Assembly (NCBI RefSeq): GCF_900544955.1
Contig: NZ_UQXD01000037.1
Coordinates: forward strand, 1 to 25,787
Length of the DNA stretch: 25,787 nucleotides
Direction of reading: 5' to 3'
Origin: an uncultured Oscillibacter sp.
Lineage (GTDB): Bacteria; Bacillota; Clostridia; Oscillospirales; Oscillospiraceae
Made by a program: the position numbers and the translations under genes. Positions 14,576 to 21,716 of the stretch are shown here, piece by piece (the stretch's first letter is position 1; every line of letters starts with the position of its first letter). The notes beneath the pieces are model-generated. The model was not told the origin of the DNA. It made no database searches and saw only the letters and a program-made list of their open reading frames with translations.

Positions 14576-14943
14576 GCCCGCTCCCCTCCCCGCTTCTTTT
14601 CCAGCAGGCGGCAGGTCAGCCGCACCGCCCAGACGGTGGCCCCGTAGGTCAGCACCATGGACACCACGCACACCGTGAGGAAGGCCGCCGCGTTGGCCCG
14701 GATGACGTCCACGTAGTTCATGATGCCCACCGACACCGGCACGAAGAAAAAGCCCAGGTTCCCCAGGAGAAAGTCGGCCTTCTCCCGGACATGGTCCACC
14801 TTGACCAGCCCCGCCGCCAGCAGCAAAAGCAGCAGCAGCAAGCTGATGACGCTGGCGGGAAAGGGGAAGGGCAGCACCGCCTCGATGCACTGGCTCACCC
14901 AGTACACCCCGAACACGACGCCGATCTGCAGCAGGATTTTCAT
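14572..14943 (-). CDS. lrgA: LrgA/CidA family holin-like protein
   Basis: The product is 123 residues with four predicted membrane helices: about 4-20, 25-45, 60-80 and 88-110. The pattern PFPFPASVISLLLLLLLL followed by FFFVPVSVGIMNY is characteristic of the LrgA/CidA family (PF03788-type). The ATG at 14943 is preceded by AAGGTGG. A long run of Leu codons is present in helix two. It pairs with the overlapping lrgB. A strong promoter directly upstream makes lrgAB an independent two-gene unit; the two-component regulator LytSR, often linked to it, is not in the window. Confidence 0.92.
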   Translation of the reverse strand: MKILLQIGVVFGVYWVSQCIEAVLPFPFPASVISLLLLLLLLAAGLVKVDHVREKADFLLGNLGFFFVPVSVGIMNYVDVIRANAAAFLTVCVVSMVLTYGATVWAVRLTCRLLEKKRGGERA

Positions 14944-14977
14944 CTGTTCGCCACCTTTTTCACAAACTTTCCCTCTT

Positions 14978-15006
14978 ATTTTACGGACATCCCCCGGCGA
15001 TGTCAA
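14978..15006 (-). promoter_or_regulatory. Sigma-A promoter for lrgAB
   Basis: On the minus strand a perfect TTGACA (15001-15006), 17 bases, then TAAAAT (14978-14983), which is five of six. The leader to lrgA is about 28 bases. Confidence 0.78.
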
Positions 15007-15046
15007 ATGAAACCAGGGGCGCCCCGGCACTTTCGGCAAAACACAA

Positions 15047-15078
15047 CAAGACGCCGCCTGTTCCCAGGCGGCGTCTTG
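15047..15078 (-). terminator. Terminator of the CoA-transferase gene
   Basis: A perfect 14-bp stem (15047-15060 with 15065-15078) with a four-base loop. On the minus strand it is followed by TTGTGTTTT. It separates the CoA-transferase unit from the lrgAB promoter. Confidence 0.82.
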
Positions 15079-15089
15079 GCAGTATTTCT

Positions 15090-16442
15090 TCAAAGGGGCA
15101 TCTCCCGCTCCAGATCCTTCCGGAAATCCGGATGGGCGATGGCGATGAGGGCCTTGGCCCGCTCCCGGCAGCTCTTGTACTTCAGGTTCGCCACGCCGTA
15201 CTCCGTCACCACGTACTGCACCATGGTCCGGGGGGTGGTCACCACGCTGCCCGGGGGCAGCTGGGCCTTGATCTTGGAGCGGCGGACGCCGCTCCTGTCC
15301 ACATAGCTGGACCGCAGGGCGATGATGCTCTTGCCCCCGTTGGACCACTGGGCGCCGATGACCCACTCCAGCTGGCCGCCGGTGCCGGAGTACATCTTCC
15401 CGCCGGCGCTCTCCGCGTTCACCTGGCCGGTGAGGTCCACCTCCATGGCGTTGTTCACCGACACCACGCGGTCGTTCAGAGCGATGCGCCGGGGGTTGTT
15501 CACCCAGTCGATCTCCTTGAAGGTGAACACCGGGTTTCCATCCGCATAGGACCACAGCCCCCGGTCCCCCACCAGGAAGGCCCCCACCGCCCGGCCGGGC
15601 AGCACCTGCTTGCGGCTGTTGTTCACCACGCCCTTCCGGATCAGCTCCGCCACGCAGTTGGTCAAAACCTCCGTGTGAATGCCCAGGTCCCGCTTCCCGG
15701 CGTAGGCCAGGCAGTCCCCCACGGCGTTGGCCAGGCCCCCCAGGCCGAACTGCATGCAGGCCCCGTCGGGCACCAGCTCGGCGATGTGGCCGGCGATGAG
15801 CCGGTCCTCCTCCTGGGCGGGCACCGGCAGATTCTCCGACGGCAGCCAGTCGGCCTCCACAATGGCGTCCGCCTCGGACACGTGGAACAGCAGGTGGGCC
15901 TCCCCCTCGCTGGACATGGCGGGCATCCGGGGATTCACCTCCACAATCACCGTCTCGCACTGCTCCAGCACCGTCCGGTGGAGGTGGGCGCCCCAGAGGG
16001 TCCGGCTCATCCAGCCGTTCTCGTCCGGCGGGGCGCAGGTGATGACCGCCACCCGGGGACGGCGGGAGGCCATCCACTCCCCGGTCTGGCTGAGATTGGT
16101 GGGGACGAAGTGGACGTTGCCCTGGGGTACCAGGGTCCGGTCCGAGGCAAAAAAGTTGACGTTGTACGTCACCAGATCCCGGTTCTCCGGCTGGAGGATG
16201 GCGGCGTCCGCCGGGGCGAACAGGGAGTTCAGCTCCACGTGACCGCCCACGGCCCGCAGATGCCGGGCCAGGGCGGTCTCCACCGCATAGGGCCAGTTGG
16301 CGCCGCCGGTGCACACCACCGTGTCGCCGCTGCGGATCAGCGCCGCCGCCTGGTCCGGCGCCGCCAGCAGCGCCTGGTACTGCCGCCGCCAGTCCCCGGC
16401 CTGTGCCAGGCGGCCCCTGCGGGTGGGAGTCAATTCCGTCAT
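15090..16442 (-). CDS. Acetyl-CoA hydrolase/4-hydroxybutyrate (butyrate) CoA-transferase family protein
   Basis: The product is 450 residues from the ATG at 16442, after GAGAGG. An in-frame ATG 63 bases upstream overlaps the predicted promoter and is not used. It belongs to the family of Cat1/AbfT-type CoA-transferases. The CoA-binding stretch FGLGGLANAVGDCL and the segment GIHTEVLTN, whose Glu258 aligns with the glutamate that forms the CoA thioester in 4-hydroxybutyrate CoA-transferase, are both present, as is VTEYGVANLKYKS near the C-terminus. It would move CoA between acetyl-CoA and an organic acid, possibly in butyrate or amino-acid fermentation. The exact acid cannot be read from the sequence, so no symbol is given. 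It is transcribed alone from its own promoter. Confidence 0.88.
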   Translation of the reverse strand: MTELTPTRRGRLAQAGDWRRQYQALLAAPDQAAALIRSGDTVVCTGGANWPYAVETALARHLRAVGGHVELNSLFAPADAAILQPENRDLVTYNVNFFASDRTLVPQGNVHFVPTNLSQTGEWMASRRPRVAVITCAPPDENGWMSRTLWGAHLHRTVLEQCETVIVEVNPRMPAMSSEGEAHLLFHVSEADAIVEADWLPSENLPVPAQEEDRLIAGHIAELVPDGACMQFGLGGLANAVGDCLAYAGKRDLGIHTEVLTNCVAELIRKGVVNNSRKQVLPGRAVGAFLVGDRGLWSYADGNPVFTFKEIDWVNNPRRIALNDRVVSVNNAMEVDLTGQVNAESAGGKMYSGTGGQLEWVIGAQWSNGGKSIIALRSSYVDRSGVRRSKIKAQLPPGSVVTTPRTMVQYVVTEYGVANLKYKSCRERAKALIAIAHPDFRKDLEREMPL

Positions 16443-16481
16443 GGTGGTTTTCCTCTCATTCCTCAACTTGGATTCTGGGCT

Positions 16482-16510
16482 ATTGTATCCCATTTTCCCC
16501 TCCATTGCAA
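16482..16510 (-). promoter_or_regulatory. Sigma-A promoter of the CoA-transferase gene
   Basis: On the minus strand TTGCAA (16505-16510), 17 bases, then TACAAT (16482-16487). It diverges from the promoter at 16556 across about 45 bases. Confidence 0.72.
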
Positions 16511-16555
16511 TCGGTCAGTTTCCACAGATTTTATGTGTTTTACAAAAAGTTGCTC

Positions 16556-16584
16556 TTGCTTCCCCCCGCCGTACGTGGTATACT
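16556..16584 (+). promoter_or_regulatory. Sigma-A promoter of the phospholipase C-like gene
   Basis: TTGCTT (16556-16561), 17 bases, then TATACT (16579-16584). The leader to the TTG start is about 35 bases. Confidence 0.72.
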
Positions 16585-16625
16585 GACGTCGTTGTTAGTT
16601 CGATCAAACTCTCGGAGGTGGCACC

Positions 16626-17174
16626 TTGCAAAAACGCAGTCACAAGCTCCTGGCCTCTATGCTGCTGGAATGCGAGCATGGATTCCGGGCAAAGCGCTAT
16701 GAATTGGCCTTTCTGTTCGGCTCTTTCCAGCCCGATTGCAATCCGCTGACCTATCTCAAAGGCTCCCGCCGGGCCCAGACGCTCCGGGGCCATAATTTCA
16801 CCAATTCCCAGCTGTACATCAACGCCCATATCAAGAGCCTTCAGACCCGTTCCCGCTGGAACATCTGGCAGTACTATACCCTGGGCAAGCTGACCCACTA
16901 CCTGGCCGACGCCTTCACCTACCCCCACAACGAGGACTATCCGGAGAGCCTCATCGCCCACCGGCAATACGAGGATGAGCTGCGCCAGTACCTGGCGGAG
17001 TATCTGGAGAGCCAGACCCTGCGGCGGGCCAAGGCCCGGCAGGACCTGGTGGACGCCATCGACGAGCTGCACGACCAGTACATGGAGACCGTGGCCGACA
17101 TGCGCCGGGATGTGCAGTACATCCTCCGGGCCACCGCGCTGCTGATGGCGGGCTGCCTGCCCGCGGCCTCCTGA
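16626..17174 (+). CDS. Zinc-dependent phospholipase C family protein
   Basis: The product is 182 residues from a TTG start at 16626, after GGAGGTG. Its central region (about 55-102) reads GHNFTNSQLY then YYTLGKLTHYLADAFTYPHN, with His91, Asp95 and His101 placed like the metal ligands of the zinc-dependent phospholipase C / S1-P1 nuclease fold. No signal peptide is visible, so unlike secreted toxins it is probably cytoplasmic. The rest is helical and charged. Family members in Clostridia are often annotated this way without experimental function, and a hydrolase of phospholipids or other phosphodiesters is only inferred. It starts a single-gene unit, with only a weak TTGTC/GACAA hairpin after the stop. 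Confidence 0.8.
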   Translation: MQKRSHKLLASMLLECEHGFRAKRYELAFLFGSFQPDCNPLTYLKGSRRAQTLRGHNFTNSQLYINAHIKSLQTRSRWNIWQYYTLGKLTHYLADAFTYPHNEDYPESLIAHRQYEDELRQYLAEYLESQTLRRAKARQDLVDAIDELHDQYMETVADMRRDVQYILRATALLMAGCLPAAS

Positions 17175-17234
17175 TTTTGTCGATACAGACAAGTTTCCCA
17201 CTCGTCGCCTCCCATTGTTTGGATAGATTCACAA

Positions 17235-17263
17235 TTCCCATTCCCTTCCCAAAGTGTTATGCT
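17235..17263 (+). promoter_or_regulatory. Candidate promoter of the aromatic amino acid operon
   Basis: TTCCCA (17235-17240), 17 bases, then TATGCT (17258-17263); each box is a four-of-six match. It is placed about 35 bases before the leader peptide start. The short AT-rich gap offers no better pair. Confidence 0.55.
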
Positions 17264-17298
17264 TTAAACATCTAAAGAGAACAAGAGGGACCTGTGAC

Positions 17299-17397
17299 AT
17301 GACCAATCTCACCCGGGCAGCCGAATACCGTTACTTTAGCTTTACCTACTTTTATGGTAAGGCTTATTTCGGTTTGGCTGAAAGCGCCCGCGTGTAA
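17299..17397 (+). CDS. Aromatic leader peptide (attenuation), 32 residues
   Basis: ATG at 17299, eight bases after GAGGGA (17285-17290), and TAA at 17395. The peptide has nine aromatic residues: Tyr at 10, 12, 17, 19 and 23 and Phe at 13, 15, 18 and 24, including the run YRYFSFTYFYGKAYF. There is no Trp. Such a Phe/Tyr-rich short frame directly ahead of a terminator and of aroF is the hallmark of a ribosome-mediated attenuator that senses charged tRNA-Phe and tRNA-Tyr. Its product has no expected function of its own; translation speed is the signal. The frame is too short to be found by length alone but has start, ribosome binding site, composition and context in its favour. Confidence 0.9.
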   Translation: MTNLTRAAEYRYFSFTYFYGKAYFGLAESARV

Positions 17398-17464
17398 CGT
17401 CGGTTTTGTCAAAAACTGTCCGTACATGACGACCCGCAGCCAATACCGGCTGCGGGTCTTTTTT
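17318..17464 (+). promoter_or_regulatory. Transcription attenuator of the aro-phe-tyr operon
   Basis: Segment 1, CAGCCGAATACC (17318-17329), can pair with segment 2, GGTTTGGCTG (17371-17380). Segment 3, CAGCCAATACC (17437-17447), pairs with the same segment 2 through ten base pairs with one bulged T. Segment 3 also forms the terminator: GACCCGCAGCC (17431-17441) with GGCTGCGGGTC (17448-17458) and six T. The aromatic codons lie between segments 1 and 2. A ribosome stalled there covers segment 1, freeing 2 for 3, so the terminator does not form. A ribosome running to the stop codon reaches segment 2 and lets the terminator form. Confidence 0.88.
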
Positions 17465-17498
17465 GTGCCGTTGTGAAGATTTGAAGGAGGAACATCAC

Positions 17499-18512
17499 AT
17501 GATCGTCATTCTGAAACACAACCCCAACCGCGACCAGCTGGAGAGCCTGATCTCCTGGCTCCAGGAGAAGGGCATCATCATCCACACCAGCATCGGCGAG
17601 GCCAACACCATTCTGGGCCTGGTGGGCGACACCTCTCAGCTGGACATCGACCTGATCTCCGCCCTGGATATTGTGGAGGACGTGAAGCGGGTCCAGGAGC
17701 CCTACAAGAACGCCAACCGCAAGTTCCACCCCGCGGACACCGTGGTGCGCGTGGGCAACACTCAGATCGGCGGCGGCACGCTGTCCATCATGGCGGGCCC
17801 CTGCTCCGTGGAGAGCGAGGAGCAGGTGGTGGCCATCGCCAAGGCGGTGAAGGCCAGCGGGGCCACCATGCTCCGGGGCGGCGCCTTCAAGCCCCGCACC
17901 TCCCCCTACTCCTTCCAGGGCCTGGGCGCCACGGGCCTGGAGTACTTGAAGGTGGCCCGGCAGGAGACGGGGCTCCCCATCGTCACGGAGCTGATGGACC
18001 TGAGCCAGCTCCCCCTGTTCAAGGACGTGGACGTGATCCAGATCGGCGCCCGGAACATGCAGAACTTCGACCTTTTGAAGGCCGTGGGCCACCAGGACAA
18101 ACCCATCATGATTAAGCGGGGCATGTCCGCCACCTACGAGGAGTGGCTCATGAGCGCCGAGTACGTCATGGCCGGCGGCAACGAGAACGTGATCCTCTGC
18201 GAGCGGGGCATCCGCACCTTTGAGAGCTACACCCGCAACACGCTGGACCTGGCCGCCATCCCCGTGCTGCGCAAGCTCACCCACCTGCCCATCATCATCG
18301 ACCCCAGCCACGCCACCGGCAAGAGCTGGCTGGTGGAGCCCCTGGCCATGGGCGCTGTGGCCGCCGGGGCCGACGGCCTCCAGATCGAGGTCCACAACGA
18401 CCCGGCCCATGCCCTGTGCGACGGCCCCCAGTCCCTGAAGCCGGAGGTGTTCGACCCCCTGGCCAGAAAGCTCTTGAAACTCCACGCCATGCTGAAAACC
18501 CTGGAGGAGTGA
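17499..18512 (+). CDS. aroF: 3-deoxy-7-phosphoheptulonate (DAHP) synthase, type Ibeta with regulatory domain
   Basis: The product is 337 residues from the ATG at 17499, after GAAGGAGG. Residues about 1-72 form a ferredoxin-like (ACT-like) N-terminal domain, which in the Thermotoga enzyme mediates feedback inhibition by Tyr and Phe. The barrel follows, with AGPCSVES (metal-binding Cys102), MLRGGAFKPRTSPYSFQG and DPSHATGKSW. It condenses phosphoenolpyruvate and erythrose 4-phosphate, the first step of the shikimate pathway. It is the first structural gene after the attenuator, as expected for the committed enzyme. Four bases separate it from tyrA. Confidence 0.96.
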   Translation: MIVILKHNPNRDQLESLISWLQEKGIIIHTSIGEANTILGLVGDTSQLDIDLISALDIVEDVKRVQEPYKNANRKFHPADTVVRVGNTQIGGGTLSIMAGPCSVESEEQVVAIAKAVKASGATMLRGGAFKPRTSPYSFQGLGATGLEYLKVARQETGLPIVTELMDLSQLPLFKDVDVIQIGARNMQNFDLLKAVGHQDKPIMIKRGMSATYEEWLMSAEYVMAGGNENVILCERGIRTFESYTRNTLDLAAIPVLRKLTHLPIIIDPSHATGKSWLVEPLAMGAVAAGADGLQIEVHNDPAHALCDGPQSLKPEVFDPLARKLLKLHAMLKTLEE

Positions 18513-18516
18513 GAAG

Positions 18517-19353
18517 ATGATCGTCGGTATCGTTGGCCTGGGACTCATCGGCGGTTCCATGGCGAAGAGCGTGAAGGCCCGCACCGCCCACACGGTCTAT
18601 GGCATCGACCTGGACCGGGAGACCATGACCATGGCCCGGATGTGCGGCGCCATCGACGCCCCCCTGACGGAGGAGAACCTGCCCCAGTGCGATTTGATTC
18701 TGGTGGCCATCCGGCCCGGCGCCGCCGTGGAGTGGGTCCGCCAAAACGCCCCCCGCATCGCCAAGTCCGCCATCCTGGTGGATCTGTGCGGCGTGAAGCG
18801 GACGGTGGTGGCGGACATCGCCCCCATTGCCGCGGCCCACGGCTTCGCCTACATCGGCGGCCACCCCATGGCGGGCCGGGAGCGGGGGGGCTTCACCTCC
18901 GCCAGCGACAGCCTGTACGTGGGGGCCTCCATGATCCTCACCCCCGACCAGCGGACGGACATGCAGCTGTTGGCGACCCTGAAGGCCTTTTTCCTGGACC
19001 TGGGCTTCGCGGGCCTCACCTTCTCCGACCCGGAGGAGCACGACCGCATCATCGCCTTCACCTCCCAGCTGGCCCACATCGTCTCCAGCGCCTACATCAA
19101 ATCCCCCGAGGCCCAGCGCCGCCGGGGCTTCTCCGCCGGGAGCTTCCAGGACATGACCCGGGTGGCCCGGCTGGACGAGGACATGTGGACGGAGCTGTTT
19201 CTGGACGACGCCGACTACCTGACCACGGAGCTGGACGAGCTGATTCTCCACCTGACGGAGTACGCCGAGGCCCTGCGGGCCCGGGACGCCCAGCGGCTTC
19301 ACAGCCTCCTGCGGGACGGCCGGGAGAAGAAGGCCTCCGCAGGCGGAAACTGA
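18517..19353 (+). CDS. tyrA: Prephenate dehydrogenase
   Basis: The product is 278 residues. The N-terminal Rossmann motif GLGLIGG (residues 7-13) binds NAD(P), and GGHPMAGRERGG (His116) is the prephenate-binding signature. The C-terminal part is helical and ends without an ACT or chorismate mutase domain, so Tyr feedback on this enzyme is less likely than on AroF. It converts prephenate to 4-hydroxyphenylpyruvate. Arogenate as substrate cannot be excluded. Its GGAGGAG ribosome binding site lies within the end of aroF, so the two are coupled. A 119-base gap with hairpins (TCCGCC/GGCGGA and CCCTCCC/GGGAGGG) separates it from aroB. Confidence 0.93.
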   Translation: MIVGIVGLGLIGGSMAKSVKARTAHTVYGIDLDRETMTMARMCGAIDAPLTEENLPQCDLILVAIRPGAAVEWVRQNAPRIAKSAILVDLCGVKRTVVADIAPIAAAHGFAYIGGHPMAGRERGGFTSASDSLYVGASMILTPDQRTDMQLLATLKAFFLDLGFAGLTFSDPEEHDRIIAFTSQLAHIVSSAYIKSPEAQRRRGFSAGSFQDMTRVARLDEDMWTELFLDDADYLTTELDELILHLTEYAEALRARDAQRLHSLLRDGREKKASAGGN

Positions 19354-19429
19354 GGGCGCAGCCCCTCCGCCCCGCCCCCTGCTCTGCAAAACACCGCCCC
19401 ATCCGCCGCCGGCGGAGATCCCTCCGGTT

Positions 19430-19449
19430 CCCTCCCGGCTGCGGGAGGG
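19430..19449 (+). other. Hairpin between tyrA and aroB
   Basis: CCCTCCC (19430-19436) pairs with GGGAGGG (19443-19449) over GGCTGC, just before the aroB ribosome binding site AAGGAG. A TATGAT (19453-19458) follows but has no -35 partner. It may tune expression of the downstream genes; there is no T-tract for termination. Confidence 0.35.
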
Positions 19450-19472
19450 GGATATGATAAAGGAGTGTGCCT

Positions 19473-20543
19473 ATGTCCGGCCCCATCCAAACCATCCCGG
19501 TCCGCACCGACCCCGCCTACGCCGTCTCCATCGGCGGCGGGCTGCTGCCCCGCTGCGGGGAGCTGCTGCAAAAGACGGCGGCCCCCTGCCACATGGCGGT
19601 CATCACTGACAGCACGGTGGCCCCGCTGTATCTGGAACCCGTGGCGGAAAGCCTCCGGCGGGCGGGCTTCACCGTCTCCAGCTGCATCTTCCCCGCCGGA
19701 GAGGCCCATAAGAATCTCCAAACCCTCTCCAGCCTCCTGGAATTTCTTGCGAAGCACCGCCTCACCCGGACGGACTGCGTGGCGGCCCTGGGGGGCGGCG
19801 TCACCGGTGACATGGCCGGGTTCGCCGCCGCCGTGTACCTGCGGGGCATCCGCTGCGTCCAGCTGCCCACCACCCTCCTCGCCGCCGTGGACTCCTCCGT
19901 GGGCGGCAAGACCGCCATCGACCTGGCGGCGGGAAAAAATCTGGCGGGGGCCTTTTTGCAGCCCGCCGCCGTGCTGTGCGACACGGACTGCCTCCGCACC
20001 CTCCCCCCCGCCGTCTTTGCCGACGGCGCCGCCGAGGCCATCAAGACCGGCGTCCTCTGCGACGAGGCGCTGTTCTCCCTCTTTGAGGGCGGCGCCCTCA
20101 CCGCCGACCCCGGCGAGGTCATCGCCCGGTGCGTCCGCTACAAGGCGGGCGTGGTGGAGCGGGACGAGCGGGAGCAGGGCGAGCGGCGGCTGCTGAACCT
20201 GGGCCACACCGTGGGCCACGCCATCGAATTGTGCAGCTGCTATGCCATCCCCCACGGCCACGCCGTGGCGGCGGGCCTCTGCGTGATGGCCCGGGCCGCC
20301 GAGGCCCTGGGGTGGACGGAGGCCCCCATTGCCGCCCGCATCGCCGCCTGCGTCGCCAAAAACGGCCTGCCCACGGGGACGGATTTCCCCGCCGAGGCCC
20401 TGGCCCAGGCGGCCTCCGCCGACAAGAAGCGCGCTGGCGGCGAGATCACCCTGGTGGTCCCTCGGCGGATCGGCCTGTGCACGCTGAAAACCGTGCCGGT
20501 AGGGGAGCTGCTGCCCGTCATCCGGGCGGGATTGGAGGCGTAA
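19473..20543 (+). CDS. aroB: 3-Dehydroquinate synthase
   Basis: The product is 356 residues from the ATG at 19473, seven bases after AAGGAG; an in-frame GTG six bases upstream overlaps that site. The NAD-binding GGGVTGDMAGF (from residue 107), the RGIRCVQLPTTLLAAVDSSVGGKT segment (in two adjoining parts) and the zinc-site stretch NLGHTVGHAIE are present. It cyclises DAHP to 3-dehydroquinate using NAD and a metal, step two of the pathway. The stop TAA is immediately followed by the aroA ATG (TAAATG), so the genes are tightly coupled. Confidence 0.96.
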   Translation: MSGPIQTIPVRTDPAYAVSIGGGLLPRCGELLQKTAAPCHMAVITDSTVAPLYLEPVAESLRRAGFTVSSCIFPAGEAHKNLQTLSSLLEFLAKHRLTRTDCVAALGGGVTGDMAGFAAAVYLRGIRCVQLPTTLLAAVDSSVGGKTAIDLAAGKNLAGAFLQPAAVLCDTDCLRTLPPAVFADGAAEAIKTGVLCDEALFSLFEGGALTADPGEVIARCVRYKAGVVERDEREQGERRLLNLGHTVGHAIELCSCYAIPHGHAVAAGLCVMARAAEALGWTEAPIAARIAACVAKNGLPTGTDFPAEALAQAASADKKRAGGEITLVVPRRIGLCTLKTVPVGELLPVIRAGLEA

Positions 20544-21716
20544 ATGGACGTCCGCATCGAACCCCGGCGCCTCTCCGGCGCCGTGACCCCGCCGCCCAGC
20601 AAATCCATGGCCCACCGGGCGGTGCTGGCCCTGGCCCTCTCCGGCGAGACGGACCGGATGCCCTCCAACCTGGAGGACTCCCAGGACATCCAGGCCACCA
20701 AGCGGTGCGTGGCCGCCCTGCTGGCGGCCCGGGGCCAGCGGGGCCTTCCCCTGCTGGAGTGCGGGGAGTCCGGCTCCACCCTCCGCTTCCTCCTCCCCGT
20801 GGCGCTGGCTGTGGCGGAGGGGGGCGTCTTCACCGGCCGGGGACGGCTGATGGAGCGGCCCCAGCAGCCCTACTTCGACCTCTTCGCGGAAAAGGGCATC
20901 GCCTGCCGCCGCTCCGCCGGGGCGCTGTCGGTTCAGGGCACACTGCCGCCGGGGGAGTACCGTCTGCCCGGCAACGTGTCCAGCCAGTTCGTCACCGGCC
21001 TGCTGTACGCCCTGCCCCTGCTCCCCGGGGCGTCGGAGATCCGCATGACCTCCCCCCTGGAATCCCGGCCCTATGTGGACATGACCCTGGAGATGCTGGC
21101 GGCCTTCGGCATCCGCGTGGAGAACCGGGACTACGAGACCTTCCGCGTCCCCGGCGGTCAGCGCTACCAGGCCCGGGACGTGGCCATTGAGGCGGACTGG
21201 TCCCAGGCCGGGTTCTGGTACGCCGCCAACTTCCTGGACTGCCGTCTGGACATCCAGGGTCTGAACCCCCGCTCCGCCCAGGGGGACATGGCGGTGGCGG
21301 ACCTCTACTGGCGGCTGGCCCGGCCCGGAGACACGGAGATCGACCTCTCCGGCATCCCCGACCTGCTGCCGCCCCTGGCGGTGATGGCGGCGGTCCGCAG
21401 CGGCGTCACGCGCTTTGTGGGCGCCGCCCGGCTGCGGATGAAGGAGAGCGACCGCCTGACCACCGTCTGCCGGATGCTCACCGCTCTGGGAGTCCAGGCG
21501 GAGGAGGGGCCGGACCGCCTCACCGTCCGCGGCAGCGCCCTGGGCGGCGGCACGGTGGACGGGGCCAACGACCACCGCATCGTCATGGCCGCGGCGGTGG
21601 CCGCCGCGGCCTGCGCCGCACCCGTCACCATCCTGGGGGCGGAGGCGGTCCACAAGTCCTACCCCCGCTTCTGGGAGGAGTATCAACGTCTGGGAGGTGT
21701 GGTTCATGTCCTCTGA
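20544..21716 (+). CDS. aroA: 3-Phosphoshikimate 1-carboxyvinyltransferase (EPSP synthase)
   Basis: The product is 390 residues, somewhat shorter than the 427 of the E. coli enzyme. The N-terminal PPSKSMAHRA (Lys20) and the C-terminal RMKESDRL and DHRIVMA motifs are intact. The usual GNAGTA/GNSGTT loop reads GESGSTLRF at residues 74-82, the form found in many Clostridia. It joins shikimate 3-phosphate and phosphoenolpyruvate. It is preceded without any gap by aroB and overlaps aroC by 11 bases. Confidence 0.95.
   Translation: MDVRIEPRRLSGAVTPPPSKSMAHRAVLALALSGETDRMPSNLEDSQDIQATKRCVAALLAARGQRGLPLLECGESGSTLRFLLPVALAVAEGGVFTGRGRLMERPQQPYFDLFAEKGIACRRSAGALSVQGTLPPGEYRLPGNVSSQFVTGLLYALPLLPGASEIRMTSPLESRPYVDMTLEMLAAFGIRVENRDYETFRVPGGQRYQARDVAIEADWSQAGFWYAANFLDCRLDIQGLNPRSAQGDMAVADLYWRLARPGDTEIDLSGIPDLLPPLAVMAAVRSGVTRFVGAARLRMKESDRLTTVCRMLTALGVQAEEGPDRLTVRGSALGGGTVDGANDHRIVMAAAVAAAACAAPVTILGAEAVHKSYPRFWEEYQRLGGVVHVL

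Noticed and set aside
14576..16314. A 580-codon minus-strand frame containing LrgA at its end
   Set aside because: Only the last 123 codons are LrgA. The rest is a shadow of the CoA-transferase gene and crosses its terminator and the lrgAB promoter.
17175..17193. Terminator after the phospholipase C-like gene
   Set aside because: Only a 5-bp stem (TTGTC/GACAA) followed by GTTTCCC; too weak to call.
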